From Micromonospora sp. DSM 45708 (GTDB lineage: Bacteria; Actinomycetota; Actinomycetes; Mycobacteriales; Micromonosporaceae): a stretch of DNA of 64,000 bases. Of this stretch, positions 44,954 through 54,980 are shown piece after piece (within the stretch, counting starts at the first letter, position 1; each line of letters starts with the position of its first letter). The notes below the pieces were generated by a model. It was given only the letters and a program-made list of their open reading frames with translations, was not told the DNA's origin and ran no database searches. The position numbers were made by a program, and so were the translations under genes. Location: positions 1,922,001 to 1,986,000 of the forward strand of contig NZ_CP154796.1 in NCBI RefSeq assembly GCF_039566955.1, in the 5' to 3' direction.

Positions 44954-47794
44954 TTATGCCGTGTCGGTGCTCGCGCCGGATCGCCAGACACCGCTCGGTT
45001 CGACCGCCCAGTTGTCCAGCCGATCGAGCTTGTCCCTAATGGCACCGGTGTCATGCCCGGCGAACGTCTCGAAGAGGTCGCGGGCCTTCTGCCAGTGCAG
45101 GCGAGCGCGAGGGTGGTCGGCGAGGGCCCGGTGCACGTCACCGAGATGGTCGAGGGCGTACGCCAGGGACAGCAGGACGCCGTTCTCCTCACTGGCCTCG
45201 ACAGCGGCTTCGAGGCAGGTGACGGCGGCGCGGTACCGGCCGAGCCGGTGAAACAGGGTGCCGAGGCTGTCGAACAGGTACGCCTGGCCGGCGCGATCAC
45301 CGAGCCCCTGGTGCAGTCGGAGCGCGAGGCGGCAGTGCCGCAGCGCGGTGTGGTACTGCCGCAGCTCGATGTGCAGGGCAGCGAGGTTGTTGTGGGTACG
45401 GGCGAGGCCGACCCGGTCACCGACGTCGGTGTAGAGCCGGTGGGCCTGGTCGGTGTGCTCGACGGCTCGCTCAAGCAGGCCGCGGTGGCTGGCCAGTACC
45501 CCCAGGCCGCTGTGGACGCGGGCCTGGCCGTGCCGGTCACCGGTTCGGGTGAACAGGTCGAGGGCGCGGGCGAAGTGCCGGTCGGCTTCGGCGATTCGGC
45601 GTTGGGCCGCGTAGGCGGCGGCGAGGTTCTGGTGGGTGTGTGCGGTGACGGTGGGATCGCCGATGCGTTCGGTGAGCCGCAGCGCGTCATGCTGGAGGTC
45701 GAGCCACTGGCCCCGCCACCCCTGGGCTTCGTAGTAGCCGGCGACATGCCAGCTGAGCTGCCATGCCTCGACGGGCAGGTCGAGTGCGGCGGCTTGCCGG
45801 GCGGTGGCGGCCAACGCCGCGTGTTCGTCGCGGAACCAGGAGAGGGCCTGTTTTCGGTCGCCGATGGCGACCCGTGCCACGTCCGGTGCCGGGGGCGGCG
45901 TCGGCAGCAGGGCAGGGAGCGGGTCGAGGATGCCCGTGGCGGTGTGCGCGGTGCTGAGGTAGTGGTTGAGCAACCGGCCGACCGCCGCGGAATGCGCCTC
46001 GACTGAGTCGTGCACGCGGAGGAGTTCGGCGGCGTAGGCGCGGAGCAGGTCGTGAGTGTGGTACCGACCGGGCCGGTGTTCGTCGGCGAGCCGGGCCGCG
46101 CACAGTTCGCCGAGGGCCCGGCGGGCGGCGTCGGGCGCGGCTCCGGTGAGGCTGGCCGCGACCGGCACGGTGAGGTCCGGCCCGTGGTGCACGGCGGACA
46201 ACCGGAACATCGTCCGGGTGAAAGGCTCCAACGCCAGGTAGGACCAGGAGAACACGGATCGCAGGTCGGTGCGGGGGTCGCGGCCGGCGAACCCGTCAAG
46301 TCCGGCGTCACCAGCGACCAACTGGCCCGCCAGGTCGGTCAGGCTCCAGGTCGGCGTGATGGCGGTCCGAGCGGCGGCGATGGCCAGCGCCAGCGGCAGG
46401 CCGGCGCAGTGATCGAGAATGCGGCTGGCCGCGTCGCTTTCGCGTTCGAGCCGGTCCCGGCCGACCTTGCCGGCCAGCAGGCTCTCGGCGGCGGACGCAT
46501 CGAGCGGTGCCAGCGTGACCGGATGGGCGCCGTCCGCGACGACCAGTCCGGCGAGATCGTCGCGGCTGTTCACCACCGTTCGGCAGCCCGGTGCGGCCGG
46601 CAGCAGCGGGCGGACCTGCTCCGCGTTGCGCGCGTTGTCCAGCACGACGAGCAGGTGTCTGTCGCTGGTCGTGGAGCGGTACAGCGCCGACCGGGCGGCG
46701 AGCCCGTCGGGCATCCGTCTGGCCGGCACCCCGAGCCCCGCCAGCAGGGTGCCGAGTGCCTCGATCGGGTCGACGGCGTTGCCGGTCGGGTCGAAGCCGC
46801 GCAGGTTCAGGAAGAGGACGCCGTCCCGGAACCGGCCCGCCACCCGGTGTGCCCAGTGGACAGCGAGTGCGGTCTTGCCGATGCCGGGAGCTCCGGTGAT
46901 GGTGACAACCCGGGCGCCGGTGTCGTCCAGCGCGGCCAGTGCGTCGTCTCGTCCGGTGAAGCCCGGCACGTCCGCGGGCAGTTGGGCCGGAACGACCAGG
47001 TGCGGGTCGACCGGTACGCCCGCTGGCTCGGCGTCGGGGGTCGCCGCCGGGTCGCCGCGGAGGATCGCCAGGTGCAGGTCCTGGAGCTCCCGGCCCGGGT
47101 CGGCCCCCAACTCCTCGGCGAGCCGGAGTCGGGCAGCGGTGTAGACGTCGATGGCCTGGGCGCTTCGGCCGGCCGTGTGCAGCGCTCGCATCAGAGCCGC
47201 GACGAGCGGTTCGGTCAGCGGGTACTCGCCGGTGAGGTGGGTGAGTGGCGTGACGAGGGCCGTACCGTTGCCCAGCCGCAGCTCGGTCTGCGCCCATGCC
47301 ACGACCGTGTCGATGTGCTGTTGGCGCAGGACGTGCCGGGTCTGCTCGACCCACCGGCCGGAGATGCCGGCCAGTGGCTCGTCTCGCCACAGGTCGACCG
47401 CCGTCCGCAGCAACGACACCCGGTGCCGGTCGTCGGTACGGGGGTCACGGGCCTGTTGGACCAGCCGCGCGGCGTGATGCAGGTCGACGCTGGCCGGGTC
47501 CACGTCGATCGCGTAGCCACCGGATCGCCGGACCAGCCGGGGCCGGTTCCCGTCCGGGCCGCCGACCCTGCCGAGCAGGCCGCGCAGGCGGGAGACGTGG
47601 GCGTGAAGCGCTTTTCGGGACTGCGCCGGTGGGCTGTCGTCCCAGACCCGGTCCACCAGGGTCTCGGTGCTGACGGCGACGCCGGCGCTGACGAGCAGGG
47701 CGGCGAGCACCGTGCGCTGTTTCGGCCGACCAAGATCGATTTGTTGGTCGTGATCCCAGGCCGCCACCGGCCCCAGCAGGCGAAAGGTGACCAT
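44954..47794 (-). CDS. SARP/AfsR-type transcriptional regulator (winged helix, BTAD, NB-ARC, TPR)
   Basis: 946 residues. The OmpR-like winged helix comes first (FRLLGPVAAWDHDQQIDLG; RKALHAHVSRLRGLLG), then the bacterial transcription-activation domain (DLWRDEPLAGISGRWVE; ALHTAGRSAQAIDVYTAAR). The NB-ARC ATPase follows from residue 290 or so: Walker A GAPGIGKTALAVHWA, Walker B HLLVVLDNARN, then NSRDDLAGL and a GLPLAL motif. About ten tetratricopeptide repeats fill the C-terminal third. Such AfsR-like proteins integrate signals and activate secondary-metabolite or secretion genes. No cluster gene is next to it, so the target could be the lectin gene or something distant. Confidence 0.95.
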   Translation of the reverse strand: MVTFRLLGPVAAWDHDQQIDLGRPKQRTVLAALLVSAGVAVSTETLVDRVWDDSPPAQSRKALHAHVSRLRGLLGRVGGPDGNRPRLVRRSGGYAIDVDPASVDLHHAARLVQQARDPRTDDRHRVSLLRTAVDLWRDEPLAGISGRWVEQTRHVLRQQHIDTVVAWAQTELRLGNGTALVTPLTHLTGEYPLTEPLVAALMRALHTAGRSAQAIDVYTAARLRLAEELGADPGRELQDLHLAILRGDPAATPDAEPAGVPVDPHLVVPAQLPADVPGFTGRDDALAALDDTGARVVTITGAPGIGKTALAVHWAHRVAGRFRDGVLFLNLRGFDPTGNAVDPIEALGTLLAGLGVPARRMPDGLAARSALYRSTTSDRHLLVVLDNARNAEQVRPLLPAAPGCRTVVNSRDDLAGLVVADGAHPVTLAPLDASAAESLLAGKVGRDRLERESDAASRILDHCAGLPLALAIAAARTAITPTWSLTDLAGQLVAGDAGLDGFAGRDPRTDLRSVFSWSYLALEPFTRTMFRLSAVHHGPDLTVPVAASLTGAAPDAARRALGELCAARLADEHRPGRYHTHDLLRAYAAELLRVHDSVEAHSAAVGRLLNHYLSTAHTATGILDPLPALLPTPPPAPDVARVAIGDRKQALSWFRDEHAALAATARQAAALDLPVEAWQLSWHVAGYYEAQGWRGQWLDLQHDALRLTERIGDPTVTAHTHQNLAAAYAAQRRIAEADRHFARALDLFTRTGDRHGQARVHSGLGVLASHRGLLERAVEHTDQAHRLYTDVGDRVGLARTHNNLAALHIELRQYHTALRHCRLALRLHQGLGDRAGQAYLFDSLGTLFHRLGRYRAAVTCLEAAVEASEENGVLLSLAYALDHLGDVHRALADHPRARLHWQKARDLFETFAGHDTGAIRDKLDRLDNWAVEPSGVWRSGASTDTA

Positions 47795-47959
47795 GTCTGC
47801 CCCGACGTCTCGAATGGCGATTCTTCGATCTGTTCAGGGATACGGGTGTCGGCCGCGGCACGGCAAGGTTTCGGCAGCAATTCGACAGCCGGTCCCGCCC
47901 AGGATCCATCCCAGGACCGCGGACGTCGTGGCCTGGGTCGATCGAGAGGACGGGGACGG

Positions 47960-48538
47960 ATGCAGATGGTGCGAGGGGAACGGGCCGGGTCCGGTCCGGA
48001 CCGACAGGGGAGGGTCGTCAATCTGCGGAGCATGGCGGGCGCGGCCCTGATGGCGGTCGCGATGATGGTGGCCGGGCTCGTCGTGGCACCGCACCCCGCC
48101 TACGCGGGTGACTGGGGAGCGGTGGTGACGGAAACGAACAAGGACAATCGGAAGGAACAGTTCTGGGTCGGCGGCGACGGTGCTGTCTGGCACCGCTGGG
48201 AGTCGAGCCCCGGCTCGGGGTACAACAGCGGGGACTGGAGCCTCGGCGGTGTGCTCTCCAGTGGTGTCGGGGTCAGCCACAACCAGGACGGCCGCCTGGA
48301 GATCTTCGGCCGGGCGGCCGGTGGCGACCTGAACCACAAGTGGCAGCTCACGCCGGGCGGCGACTGGAGTGGCTGGGCGTCGCTGGGCGGCCAACTGAAG
48401 GCGTACACGGGGGTGTACGCGGACTACTTCTCCACCAACGGCGGCACGCTGCGGGTGAAGGTGACCGGCGTCGACAACCTCCTGCACTACAAGTGGCAGG
48501 ACAAGCCGAACTGCTGCTGGCGGGACTACTGGCAGTAG
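47960..48538 (+). CDS. Secreted PLL/tectonin-like lectin-type protein
   Basis: 192 residues from the ATG at 47960; another ATG lies two codons later and a third just before the hydrophobic segment. A signal peptide ends near PAYA. The mature part consists of about three blades of a beta-propeller: QFWVGGDGAVWHRWES, then LEIFGRAAGGDLNHKWQL and GGDWSGWASLGGQ, then LLHYKWQDKPNCCWRDYW, as in fucose-binding PLL lectins. The protein is shorter than a full propeller and may oligomerise. It is divergent from the SARP gene and followed by a terminator. Confidence 0.8.
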   Translation: MQMVRGERAGSGPDRQGRVVNLRSMAGAALMAVAMMVAGLVVAPHPAYAGDWGAVVTETNKDNRKEQFWVGGDGAVWHRWESSPGSGYNSGDWSLGGVLSSGVGVSHNQDGRLEIFGRAAGGDLNHKWQLTPGGDWSGWASLGGQLKAYTGVYADYFSTNGGTLRVKVTGVDNLLHYKWQDKPNCCWRDYWQ

Positions 48539-48569
48539 GCCTGCCCGGTGGCGGGCCGGAAGGTCGGGT

Positions 48570-48597
48570 GGGGCGGGCGCCGTGCGGTGCCCGCCCC
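48570..48597 (+). terminator. Hairpin terminator after the lectin-type gene
   Basis: A 12-bp stem with one G-T pair, GGGGCGGGCGCC with GGTGCCCGCCCC, and a GTGC loop, 31 bases past the stop. Confidence 0.75.
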
Positions 48598-49089
48598 ATC
48601 CGGCTACTCAGCCTCGCCCGAACCGGCGGCGGCATTCGTCCAGCAGCTGACGGCATTCCTCGGCTGATCTGCGCGCACGGGAGCCCGGTCGGGGCAGGGC
48701 CGATGCGACCCGCCTCCGCCCGTGACGCGGCGAGCACGACCTGGCGCCGTGCCGGAGTTGCGGGTCACCGAGGCAGAGCGCGTGCGACTGCGACCGCTCC
48801 GCCGGCCTGCCGCGGCGCGGTCGGCGACGGCCCCGGCGGCCGGCTGCGGGTCGATACGACCAAGATCTATGGGCACTTCGTGCGGTCCTGTTCGGAATGT
48901 CGCCTGCCGTTGCAGAACCGTTACCCGCTCGCATCTTGCCCGACATCGAGTCAGCCGAATTAATTTGTTCAGCGATTCGACAAAATGTCGGTGGGACCGC
49001 CTTGGCGCGGTCTGACCACCGACTCCACCAGGGGCGGCCTTCGGGGAGCCGACTCCCGCGAGCCCTGTCACTGCGACACAGGAGGCGGC
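48598..49089. other. Gene-free stretch upstream of the ThuA-like gene
   Basis: About 490 bases with no recognisable gene on either strand; the open frames here do not look like proteins. From about 48940 to 48990 the composition becomes AT-rich (GAATTAATTTGTTC), a probable promoter of the rightward gene. The GTG of that gene has AGGAGG immediately before it. Confidence 0.5.
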
Positions 49090-52000
49090 GTGTCCCGTTC
49101 TCGTCGTGCCCGCGTACCCATCACCGCAGCACTGATCTCTCTGGCCATGGCCTCGACCACCCTGTTCGGCGCACCCGCCCAGGCAGCCGCGCAGGCGGCG
49201 CCGACGGCAGCGCCGGTAGCCCAGGTCGCGCCGAAGGCGGCGAAGGCCGCCGACGATCCCTACTCCGTCCTGATCTTCTCCAAGACCGCCGGCTTCCGGC
49301 ACGACTCCATCCCCACCGGCATCGCCGCCATCCAGCAACTCGGTGCGGCCAACGGATTCACCGCTGACAGCACCGAGGACGGCGCGGCATTCAACGACGC
49401 CAACCTGGCGAAGTACAAGGCCGTGATCTGGCTCTCCACCACCGGTGACGTGCTCGACGCCGAGCAGCAGGCGGCGTTCGAGCGCTACGTCAAGGCCGGT
49501 GGCGGCTACGTCGGCATCCACGCCGCCTCGGACACCGAGTACAGCTGGGCCTGGTACGGCGACCTGGTCGGCACGTACTTCGCCAACCACCCACAGAACC
49601 AGCAGGCAACGGTCAAGGTGGAGGACCACGCGCACCCGTCCACGGCCGGGCTGCCGGACCGCTGGTCCCGGTTCGACGAGTGGTACAACTACCGGACCAA
49701 CCCCCGGCCGGACGTGCACGTGCTGGCCAGCCTGGACGAGAAGAGCTACACCGCGGGCGCGGGCGCGATGGGTGCCGACCACCCGATCGCCTGGTGCCAG
49801 GACTTCGACGGTGGCCGCTCCTGGTACACCGGCGGCGGGCATACCCGTGAGTCGTACGCCGAGCCGACGTTCCTGTCCCACCTGCTCGGCGGCATCCGCA
49901 CCGCGGCAGGTGTCGAGAACGCCGACTGTGGCGCCTCGAAGACCGCCAACTTCGAGAAGGTCACGCTGGACAGCAACACCAGCAACCCGATGGAGTTGGA
50001 CATCGCCCCCGACGGGCGGGTCTTCTACATCGAGCGCGACGGTCGCGTGCAGATCGTGAAGCCGGACACCGGCAACACCGTCACCGCCGTCGACCTGGAC
50101 GTCTTCACCGGCAACGAGGACGGCCTGATCGGCATCCGGCTCGACCCGGACTTCGCCAGCAACAAGTGGGTGTACCTCTACTACGCCCCGAACGACGGGG
50201 TCACCCGCAACCTGCTGTCCCGGTTCACGGTGACCGGCGACACGATCAACCCGGCCAGCGAGAAGCAGGTGCTGCGCGTCGACACCCAGCGCAACACCTG
50301 CTGCCACGCCGGCGGCAGCATGGCCTTCGACAGCGCCGGCAACCTCTACCTGGCCACCGGTGACAACACCAACCCGTTCGAGTCGAACTCGTACTCGCCG
50401 CTCGACGAGCGGGCGGGCCGCCAGGACTACGACGCGCAGCGCACCTCCGCCAACACGAACGACCTGCGCGGCAAGGTGATCCGGATCCACCCGGAGGACG
50501 ACGGGACGTACACGGTCCCGGCGGGGAACCTCTTCGCGCCGGGCACCGAGAAGACCCGTCCCGAGGTCTACGCGATGGGCTTCCGCAACCCGTTCCGGAT
50601 CGGCACCGACCCGAAGACCGACACGCTGTACGTCGCGGACTACGGACCGGACGCCAACGCGGACAACCCGAACCGGGGCCCCCGCGGTCTGGTCGAGTGG
50701 AACATCGTCACGCCGGGCAACTACGGCTGGCCGTACTGCACGGGCACGAACGAGGCGTACAACGACTACACGTTCCCGTCCGGCCCGAGTGGCCCGAAGT
50801 TCGACTGCGCCGCGCCGGTGAACAACTCGCCCAACAACACCGGTCTGACCAATCTCCCGCCGGTGGTTCCGGCGACCGTCGACTACGGGTACGCCGGTGA
50901 CGCGCGCTACCCGGAGATCGGCGGCGGCGGTGCCCCGATGGGCGGCCCGGTCTACCGGTACGACGCGGATCTCAACTCGAACCGCAAGTGGCCGGCGTAC
51001 TACGACGGCAAGGCTCTGCTCGGTGAGTGGAACCAGAACAAGATGTACACCATGCAGGTGACCGCCGACGGCAAGTCGCTCGTGGACATCAACCAGCTGC
51101 TCACCGGTATGAGCATGATCCGGCCGATGGACTTCGAGTTCGGCCCGGACGGCGCGCTGTACCTGATCGAGTGGGGCAGCGGCTTCGGCGGCAACAACGA
51201 CAACTCCGGCGTCTACCGGATCGACTACACCGCCGGTGACCGCGCCCCGATCGCGGCGGCGTCCGCCGACCCGACCTCGGGTCCGGCGCCGTTGACAGTC
51301 GCGTTCTCCAGCGCCGGTTCCCGGGACCCGGACGGTGGCGCGCTCACCTACGCCTGGACGTTCGGCGACGGGCAGACCTCCACCGAGGCCAACCCGACCC
51401 ACACCTACGCGACGGCGGGCAACTACACCGCCCAGCTCACCGTGACCAACCCCAAGGGCCGGACCGCGGTGGCCAATGTGCCGGTCACCGTGGGCAACAC
51501 CGCGCCGACGGTGAGCATCGAGTTCCCACCGGACGGCGGCTTCTTCAACTGGGGCGACCAGGTCCGCTACTCGATCAAGGTGACCGACCCGGAGGACGGG
51601 CAGATCGACTGTGACAAGGTGCAGTTGCAGGTGCTGCTCGGTCACGACGAGCACGCCCACCCGCTGGAGCAGCACACCGGCTGCACCGGCACCGTCCAGA
51701 CGTCGCTCGCCTCCGGGCACGGCGCCGAGGCGAACGTCTTCGCGGTCTTCGAGGCGACCTACACCGACAAGGGTGGCGCCGGCGGCTCCGGTGCCCTGAC
51801 CGGCCGGCAGATCGAGGTCCTCCAGCCGAAGCAGAAGCAGGCCGAGTTCTTCACCGCCACTGGGCGCGCACCGGTGAGCACCGGCGGCGGCGACGCCGGC
51901 GTGCAGCGGGAGACCAGCGCCGACACCGCCGGCGGGGGCCAGAACATCGGGTTCATCGAGGACGGCGACTGGTGGTCGGTGGCCCCGGCGGACCTGACCA

Positions 52001-54909
52001 ACATCGCCGAGATCCGGTTCCGGGCGGCCTCGGCCGCCGCCGGCGGTCGGATCGAGGTCCGCGCGGGTGCCGTCGACGGACCGGTGGTCGCCACGGCCAC
52101 CGTCCCGGCGACCGGCGCGTGGCAGACGTACACGGACGTGAGCGCACCGGTCACCGGTGCCGCGAGCGGCTCGCTGTACTTCCTGGCCCGCGACCCGAAC
52201 GGCGGAACGGGTTCGCTGTTCAACGTCAACTGGATGGACTTCGTCGGCCGCGGTGTCACCGAGAACGCGCCGCCGGTGGTCAGCGCCACGGCCACCCCGG
52301 CCACCGGCACCGCACCGGTCGCCGTCGTGTTCGACGGCACGGCCACCGACGCCGAGGGCGACACCCCGCTGACGTACGCCTGGGACTTCGGGGACGGAGG
52401 CACGGCGACCACCCTGGACGCCAGCCACACCTACGCCAACCCGGGCACCTTCACGGCCACCCTCACGGTGACCGACAGCAAGGGCGCCAAGTCGTACGCC
52501 ACGGTGCCGGTGAAGGTCGACGCGCCGGACACGTCCTGCTTCGGGGCGCGTTCGGACGGCTTCAACGGCAACAGCCTCGACAAGGAGCGCTGGACCAGCG
52601 TCATCCGGGAGAACCAGCTCTACTCGGTCAGCGGCGGATCGCTGCGGCTGCCCACCTCGGTGGGTGACCTCTACGGCGCCCGCAACGACGCCACCAACCT
52701 GGTGCTCCAGCCGGCCCCGACCGGCGCCTGGGAGATAACCACCAAGGTCACTCTGCCGGTGACGGCCAACTACCAGCAGGCGGGTCTGCTGCTGTACGGC
52801 GACGACGACAACTACGCCAAGGTGGACCTGCTGTACAACGGCAGCCGGCGGGTGGAGTTCATCCGGGAGACGGCGGCCACGCCTCGCAACGAGGCCGCCG
52901 ACAGCGCCGCCGCACCGGCGGGTGACACCGTGTACCTGCGGATCACCAGCGACGGCACGAACCTGACCGCGTCCGCCTCGGGCGACGGTCAGACGTTCAC
53001 CCCGGTCGGCCGTTCGGCCGCGCTGGCCGGCATCACCAACCCGCGGATCGGGGTGTTCGCGCTCAACGGCGGCACCGAGGCGCCGGTCGTCGACGCGGCC
53101 TTCGACTCGTTCCAGGTGACGCCGGACGCCCCGGCCGGGCCGGTCGACCCGTCGGACGAGTTCACCGGCACCACGTTGGACAAGTGCCGGTGGAACGCCA
53201 TCACGCGGGAGGACCCGAGCGGTTACCGGGTCACCGGTGGCGCGTTGCGCATCGACGTGCCCAACGGTGACATCTACGGCACCGACAACACCGGGCCGAA
53301 GAACTTCATCCTCCAGACCGCGCCGTCGGGCGACTGGACCCTGGAGACGAAGGTCGACGGCAGTCTGCTGAACGAGCAGTACCAGCAGGCCGGTCTGCTC
53401 GTGCAGGCCGACGACGACAACTACCTGAAGTTCGACTTCATCGCGGACAACCAGGCCGGCCAGGCGGTGACGCGGCGGATCGAGTTCCGCAGTGAGATCG
53501 CCGGGGTGGTCCAGAACCCGCAGCCGGAGGCCGGCAACCTGACCGCTGCCGTGTGGCACCTGCGGCTGGCCCGCACCGGCAACACGTTCACCGCGTCCTA
53601 CTCGGCCGACGGGACGACCTGGACCGCGTTGACGGCGCTGACCAACAGCGCGGTGGGTGCCACCCCGAAGGTCGGGTTGTTCACCCTCGGCGCCAGCCAG
53701 ACGGCGTCGAAGACCGCCGCGTTCGACTACTTCCGGCTCAGCACGGAGGTGGCCGACGAGACCGCACCGGTGACCAAGGCGACGGTTTCCGGCACCCCGA
53801 CCGAGGGGTGGTACACCGGGCCGGTGACGATCACGCTCACCGGTGCCGACGAGGCCGGCGGTAGCGGGCTCGGCAGCACGGAGTACCAGCTGGACGCTGC
53901 CACCACCTGGACGGCCTACACCGACCCGGTGGCCGTCAGCGGGGACGGCGAGCACGAGCTGCGGTTCCGCTCGACGGACAAGGCCGGGAACGCGGAGGCG
54001 ACGAAGACCGTCTCGGTCAAGATCGACGCAACCGCGCCGGTGACCTCGGCGACGTTCGCTCCGGCGAACGACGCCGGCTGGCACAACGGGACCATCCCGG
54101 TCGTGCTGACCTCGACCGACGCCGGTTCCGGCGTGAAGACGGTGGAGTGGTCGTTGGACGGCGGCTCGTGGACGCCCTACACGGAGCCGGTCGAGGTGAC
54201 CGGTGACGGGCAGCACGAGCTGCTGTTCCGCTCGACGGACAAGGCGGGCAACGCCGAGACGCTCAAGTCTGCGGTGCTGCGCATCGACGGCACCAAGCCG
54301 ACGCTGCTGGTCTCCGGGATCGCCGACGGCCAGCTCTACGGCGACAGCCAGGACGTCCGGGTGTCCTGGCAGGCCGTCGACCCGACCTCGGGCATCGCGT
54401 CCGTGGTCGGCCAGTTGGACGGTCAGGCGTACGCCGGCGGCACCCTGCAGGCCATGTACGAGCTGTCGCTCGGCCTGCACGAGCTGACCGTGACCGCGAC
54501 CGACAAGGCGGGCAACAAGACCACCTCGACGGTCCGGTTCTTCGTCACCACCTCGTTCCGGGACATGCAGGGTCTGCTGGACCGGTTCAAGGCGACGGGG
54601 CGGCTCTCGGCCAAGGCGCACAGGCAGCTGTCGAACAAGCTCGACGCTGTCCGTGCGTCCGAGGCGGCCGGCGACGACAAGGTGGCGGTGCGGCAGTTGA
54701 CCGCGTTCCGGACGCTCGCCTCCGACACCGCCCTGGTGGGCGAGGCGGAGATCCGGGACGTCCTGATCCGGGACGCCGACGCCATGATCGTTCGGCTGGG
54801 CGGCGCGGCCAGCAAGGCCGGCGTCAAGGCGAACGACGGTGAAACGGTCAAGGGCACCGGACGGCTCGGTGGCGACGCCACCCGGCTGGCACCCGGTCGC
54901 CAGCTCTGA
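49090..54909 (+). CDS. Secreted ThuA-like plus sugar-dehydrogenase-like mosaic protein with PKD, CBM6 and Ig-like domains
   Basis: 1939 residues from the GTG at 49090 (ACAGGAGG upstream). After the signal peptide come: a ThuA-like domain, about residues 57-272 (VLIFSKTAGFRHDSIPTG; GGYVGIHAASDTEYSW); a PQQ-type glucose/sorbosone dehydrogenase propeller, about 290-717 (MELDIAPDGRVFYIERDG; GFRNPFRIGTDP; PMDFEFGPDGALYLIEWG); PKD, about 719-803 (YAWTFGDGQTSTEANPTHTY); a CBM6-like domain, about 917-1053; a second PKD, about 1060-1143; two concanavalin-like domains, about 1153-1552; three Ig-like repeats (each with RSTDKAGNAE-type ends); and a helical FIVAR-like tail. ThuA plus dehydrogenase fusions are known in actinomycetes and planctomycetes for sugar turnover. 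The substrate is likely a polysaccharide-derived sugar. Confidence 0.93.
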   Translation: MSRSRRARVPITAALISLAMASTTLFGAPAQAAAQAAPTAAPVAQVAPKAAKAADDPYSVLIFSKTAGFRHDSIPTGIAAIQQLGAANGFTADSTEDGAAFNDANLAKYKAVIWLSTTGDVLDAEQQAAFERYVKAGGGYVGIHAASDTEYSWAWYGDLVGTYFANHPQNQQATVKVEDHAHPSTAGLPDRWSRFDEWYNYRTNPRPDVHVLASLDEKSYTAGAGAMGADHPIAWCQDFDGGRSWYTGGGHTRESYAEPTFLSHLLGGIRTAAGVENADCGASKTANFEKVTLDSNTSNPMELDIAPDGRVFYIERDGRVQIVKPDTGNTVTAVDLDVFTGNEDGLIGIRLDPDFASNKWVYLYYAPNDGVTRNLLSRFTVTGDTINPASEKQVLRVDTQRNTCCHAGGSMAFDSAGNLYLATGDNTNPFESNSYSPLDERAGRQDYDAQRTSANTNDLRGKVIRIHPEDDGTYTVPAGNLFAPGTEKTRPEVYAMGFRNPFRIGTDPKTDTLYVADYGPDANADNPNRGPRGLVEWNIVTPGNYGWPYCTGTNEAYNDYTFPSGPSGPKFDCAAPVNNSPNNTGLTNLPPVVPATVDYGYAGDARYPEIGGGGAPMGGPVYRYDADLNSNRKWPAYYDGKALLGEWNQNKMYTMQVTADGKSLVDINQLLTGMSMIRPMDFEFGPDGALYLIEWGSGFGGNNDNSGVYRIDYTAGDRAPIAAASADPTSGPAPLTVAFSSAGSRDPDGGALTYAWTFGDGQTSTEANPTHTYATAGNYTAQLTVTNPKGRTAVANVPVTVGNTAPTVSIEFPPDGGFFNWGDQVRYSIKVTDPEDGQIDCDKVQLQVLLGHDEHAHPLEQHTGCTGTVQTSLASGHGAEANVFAVFEATYTDKGGAGGSGALTGRQIEVLQPKQKQAEFFTATGRAPVSTGGGDAGVQRETSADTAGGGQNIGFIEDGDWWSVAPADLTNIAEIRFRAASAAAGGRIEVRAGAVDGPVVATATVPATGAWQTYTDVSAPVTGAASGSLYFLARDPNGGTGSLFNVNWMDFVGRGVTENAPPVVSATATPATGTAPVAVVFDGTATDAEGDTPLTYAWDFGDGGTATTLDASHTYANPGTFTATLTVTDSKGAKSYATVPVKVDAPDTSCFGARSDGFNGNSLDKERWTSVIRENQLYSVSGGSLRLPTSVGDLYGARNDATNLVLQPAPTGAWEITTKVTLPVTANYQQAGLLLYGDDDNYAKVDLLYNGSRRVEFIRETAATPRNEAADSAAAPAGDTVYLRITSDGTNLTASASGDGQTFTPVGRSAALAGITNPRIGVFALNGGTEAPVVDAAFDSFQVTPDAPAGPVDPSDEFTGTTLDKCRWNAITREDPSGYRVTGGALRIDVPNGDIYGTDNTGPKNFILQTAPSGDWTLETKVDGSLLNEQYQQAGLLVQADDDNYLKFDFIADNQAGQAVTRRIEFRSEIAGVVQNPQPEAGNLTAAVWHLRLARTGNTFTASYSADGTTWTALTALTNSAVGATPKVGLFTLGASQTASKTAAFDYFRLSTEVADETAPVTKATVSGTPTEGWYTGPVTITLTGADEAGGSGLGSTEYQLDAATTWTAYTDPVAVSGDGEHELRFRSTDKAGNAEATKTVSVKIDATAPVTSATFAPANDAGWHNGTIPVVLTSTDAGSGVKTVEWSLDGGSWTPYTEPVEVTGDGQHELLFRSTDKAGNAETLKSAVLRIDGTKPTLLVSGIADGQLYGDSQDVRVSWQAVDPTSGIASVVGQLDGQAYAGGTLQAMYELSLGLHELTVTATDKAGNKTTSTVRFFVTTSFRDMQGLLDRFKATGRLSAKAHRQLSNKLDAVRASEAAGDDKVAVRQLTAFRTLASDTALVGEAEIRDVLIRDADAMIVRLGGAASKAGVKANDGETVKGTGRLGGDATRLAPGRQL

Positions 54910-54916
54910 TCCGACG

Positions 54917-54954
54917 AGGCCCCTTCCCGACGCTCCGGGGTCGGGGAGGGGCCT
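54917..54954 (+). terminator. Hairpin after the ThuA-like gene
   Basis: A 14-bp stem with one G-T pair, AGGCCCCTTCCCGA with TCGGGGAGGGGCCT, and a 10-base loop, 7 bases past the stop. The next gene starts only 26 bases later, so it may act as an attenuator between the two. Confidence 0.75.
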
Positions 54955-54980
54955 CCCTCATCGGTAGCGAGGAGATGTCC

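Noticed and set aside
46010..47950. Long plus-strand frame opposite the SARP gene
   Set aside because: Antisense of a well-recognised regulator. Only the part from about 47960 is real (lectin-type protein).
48604..54621. A 2005-codon open frame on the minus strand opposite the ThuA-like gene
   Set aside because: It lacks any family pattern, is rich in Arg/Val/Gly repeats typical of the antisense of GC-rich genes, and the plus strand there encodes a clear multidomain protein.
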